Source: Microbacterium endophyticum (GTDB lineage Bacteria > Actinomycetota > Actinomycetes > Actinomycetales > Microbacteriaceae). Taken from it: a DNA stretch of 64,000 nt. The DNA is taken from NCBI RefSeq assembly GCF_011047135.1, contig NZ_CP049255.1:186001-250000 (forward strand). Direction: 5' to 3'. Positions 62,642-64,000 of the stretch are shown here, piece by piece. Position numbers and translations under genes: made by a program. Within the stretch, counting starts at the first letter, position 1. Every line of letters starts with the position of its first letter. Below the pieces are notes generated by a model. That model saw only the letters and a list, made by a program, of their open reading frames with translations. It had not been told where the DNA came from and made no database searches.

Positions 62642-62705
62642 GCGTCCCCCTCGTTCTGTCTGACACGCTAATTCTACCCGTGCGTTAGAACACTAGGCTA
62701 GGCCT

Positions 62706-63800
62706 GTGTCGAGCTTGTCGGATCCTAAAACGGTTGTTTCTCAGCGTCTCGACACCTTTGTCACATCTCAGCGCACGCATACCGGCACGATGGGCAGTGA
62801 AGCTGCGCAGTTTGTGACTGCCGCAGCCGCAGCATTCGCCGGTGGTAAACGGCTACGTGCACGCTTCTGCATCGCAGGATGGCGAGCCGTGACAGAGTTC
62901 TCGGGCAGACCTACGCAACTCGCCGACAGTGTCGTGAGCGCCGCAGCAGCCTTGGAAATCTTTCACGCTGCAGCGCTCGTCCACGACGACATCATCGACA
63001 ACTCAGACACTCGTCGCGGCGGTCCTGCCGCGCATCGCGCGCTGGAAGCAGCTCACGTGTCGTCGGGTTGGGTCGGAAATGCGCCAGCTTTCGGCCGCGC
63101 CGGAGCCATCCTGCTCGGCGATCTCCTCGTCGCGTGGAGCGACGATCTCTTTGAAGAGGGTTTGGTAGACGAGGACCCCGATGTTGCCGCGAAAGCTCGC
63201 ACAGAGTACGCGCGCATGCGGCGTGACGTCACCATCGGCCAATTTCTCGATGTGGCCGAAGAATCAGCTTTTCACTCTGCTCCTGATGCCGAACATGCCG
63301 AGCGTGCACTTCGTGTGGCTTCGTTGAAATCAGCGCGCTACAGCATCCAGCAACCGCTCTTGCTCGGTGCAGCCCTCGCTGGCGCAGACAGCGCACAAAA
63401 CGACGCTCTGAGCTCATTCGGACACCCCGTGGGCATGGCTTTTCAGCTTCGTGACGACGTGCTCGGTGTCTTCGGCGACGAAGCCGTGACGGGTAAACCA
63501 TCCGGCGACGACCTGCGAGAAGGAAAAAGGACAGTGCTCATCGCTTACATGCGGGAAGCACTCGATGCCGGTGCACGCCGCGTCGTCGACGAACTCATCG
63601 GTGATCCCGAGCTGACTTCAGACCAGATTTCGTCGCTTCAACAGACGATCATCGATACCGGTGCGCTAGAGCGCACCGAACAGCTCATCACGCAGTTCGC
63701 TCATGAGGCCGACCGCGCACTCTCGGGCGCACGGCTCAGCAATACTGCCGTCGGAGAACTGCGTGATCTGGCACGCGCAGCCACCACGCGTACGGCGTGA
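62706..63800 (+). CDS. Polyprenyl diphosphate synthase (trans-prenyltransferase)
   Basis: A 364-residue chain-elongating isoprenyl synthase. First Asp-rich motif VHDDIIDNSDTRRGG (near residue 97), second FQLRDDVLGVFGD (near 254), and GGKRLRARF at the N-terminus, with KPSGDDLREGKRT after. The product chain length (geranylgeranyl or longer) cannot be told from the visible residues. GTG 62706. Its position next to an Rv2175c-like gene matches the mycobacterial idsA2 region. Confidence 0.92.
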   Translation: MSSLSDPKTVVSQRLDTFVTSQRTHTGTMGSEAAQFVTAAAAAFAGGKRLRARFCIAGWRAVTEFSGRPTQLADSVVSAAAALEIFHAAALVHDDIIDNSDTRRGGPAAHRALEAAHVSSGWVGNAPAFGRAGAILLGDLLVAWSDDLFEEGLVDEDPDVAAKARTEYARMRRDVTIGQFLDVAEESAFHSAPDAEHAERALRVASLKSARYSIQQPLLLGAALAGADSAQNDALSSFGHPVGMAFQLRDDVLGVFGDEAVTGKPSGDDLREGKRTVLIAYMREALDAGARRVVDELIGDPELTSDQISSLQQTIIDTGALERTEQLITQFAHEADRALSGARLSNTAVGELRDLARAATTRTA

Positions 63801-63819
63801 TCTTCTAAGTGGAAGCGAC

Positions 63820-64000
63820 CTAAGCGAGCACCTGGGCGACGCGGCGAACTTCATGTTTGCGTCCAGCACGCAATGCCTCGATCGGTGCGACACCGATCGA
63901 TTCCTCAACGCTCAGCAACCAGTCGATTGCTTCGTCATCGCTGAGACCCGCGTCGTGCAGCACAATCGCTGTTCCCCGTAGTGAAGACAGCGGCTGGTCG
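63820..64000 (-). CDS. Rv2175c-like DNA-binding protein, 5' part beyond the window
   Basis: The last ~60 codons of a minus-strand gene run off the right edge. The visible end, LRGTAIVLHDAGLSDDEAIDWLL...PIEALRAGRKHEVRRVAQVLA, matches the C-terminal domain of Rv2175c, a phosphorylation-controlled DNA-binding protein of mycobacteria. The adjacency to a polyprenyl synthase gene agrees. A perfect 10-bp inverted repeat lies inside (63878-63900). Confidence 0.8.
   Translation of the reverse strand, partial: DQPLSSLRGTAIVLHDAGLSDDEAIDWLLSVEESIGVAPIEALRAGRKHEVRRVAQVLA
63878..63900. repeat. Perfect 10-bp intragenic inverted repeat in the Rv2175c-like gene
   Basis: Arms TCGATCGGTG (63878-63887) and CACCGATCGA (63891-63900) face each other across CGA. 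They encode the SIGVAPIE segment. Confidence 0.85.

Noticed and set aside
1..64000. CRISPR arrays, tRNA/rRNA genes, insertion sequences or prophage
   Set aside because: No regular spacer-repeat pattern, cloverleaf, rRNA stretch, transposase or phage structural motif was seen.

Overview
The window is 64 kb of chromosome from a moderately high-GC Gram-positive actinobacterium, most likely a member of the Microbacteriaceae (Microbacterium-like). This is inferred from the actinobacterial qcrCAB-ctaE/ctaCDF respiratory cluster, DivIVA/Wag31, SepF, the DUF3040, DUF3043 and Rv2175c-type families, frequent GTG/TTG starts, and a division/cell-wall cluster that lacks murE. Nearly all of it is coding. 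I saw no rRNA, tRNA, CRISPR array, prophage or insertion sequence, and no gene-free stretch exceeds about 200 bases. The first and last genes are cut by the window edges.

Left part (1-17 kb): the end of a LuxR-type regulator, rpsA, rnhA, a putative iron-box-controlled HxD...H oxygenase-like protein, an isolated GmrSD/DUF262 protein whose HNH motif looks degraded, trhO, and a run of small metabolic and membrane genes (alcohol dehydrogenase, DUF427, SDR-like reductase, YchJ, Lon-substrate-domain protein, FUSC transporter, DksA-like zinc finger, lipoprotein, deaminase, 5'-3' exonuclease, CynX-type MFS transporter), then trpD.

Respiratory block (17.5-28.2 kb): ctaE-qcrC-qcrA-qcrB on the plus strand encode oxidase subunit III and the bc1 complex. 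The minus-strand set ctaC-ctaD-ctaF, followed by a PP2C phosphatase, encodes the rest of the aa3 oxidase. Between them lie a urate-hydroxylase-like monooxygenase and a rhodanese, and beyond them erpA. Together these build a bc1-aa3 supercomplex with a diheme cytochrome c.

Middle (28-44.4 kb): an M20 peptidase, DUF3043, a secreted PKD-like protein paired with a lipoprotein, then the minus-strand run dnaE - membrane protein - hisD - nrdR - pyrD. Upstream of dnaE is a tightly coupled accessory operon (SDR, TetR, SCP2-like protein, class III aminotransferase, MFS exporter) preceded by a clear palindromic operator. A NUDIX hydrolase follows.

Right part (44.4-62.1 kb): a long minus-strand division and cell-wall (dcw) cluster read in the order mraZ-rsmH-ftsL-ftsI-murF-mraY-murD-ftsW-murG-murC-ftsQ-ftsZ-yggS-sepF-yggT-divIVA-lspA-rluD-family gene. 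It is headed by a 10-bp-periodic MraZ-box array and has a repeated hairpin motif in the ftsZ leader. The window closes with DUF3040, a polyprenyl synthetase and a partial Rv2175c-like gene.

The most unusual signals are the TetR-controlled accessory operon, the pseudo-nuclease GmrSD protein, the iron-box/oxygenase pair, and several long perfect inverted repeats buried inside coding sequences. The longest of these has 19-bp arms and lies at the start of yggS.
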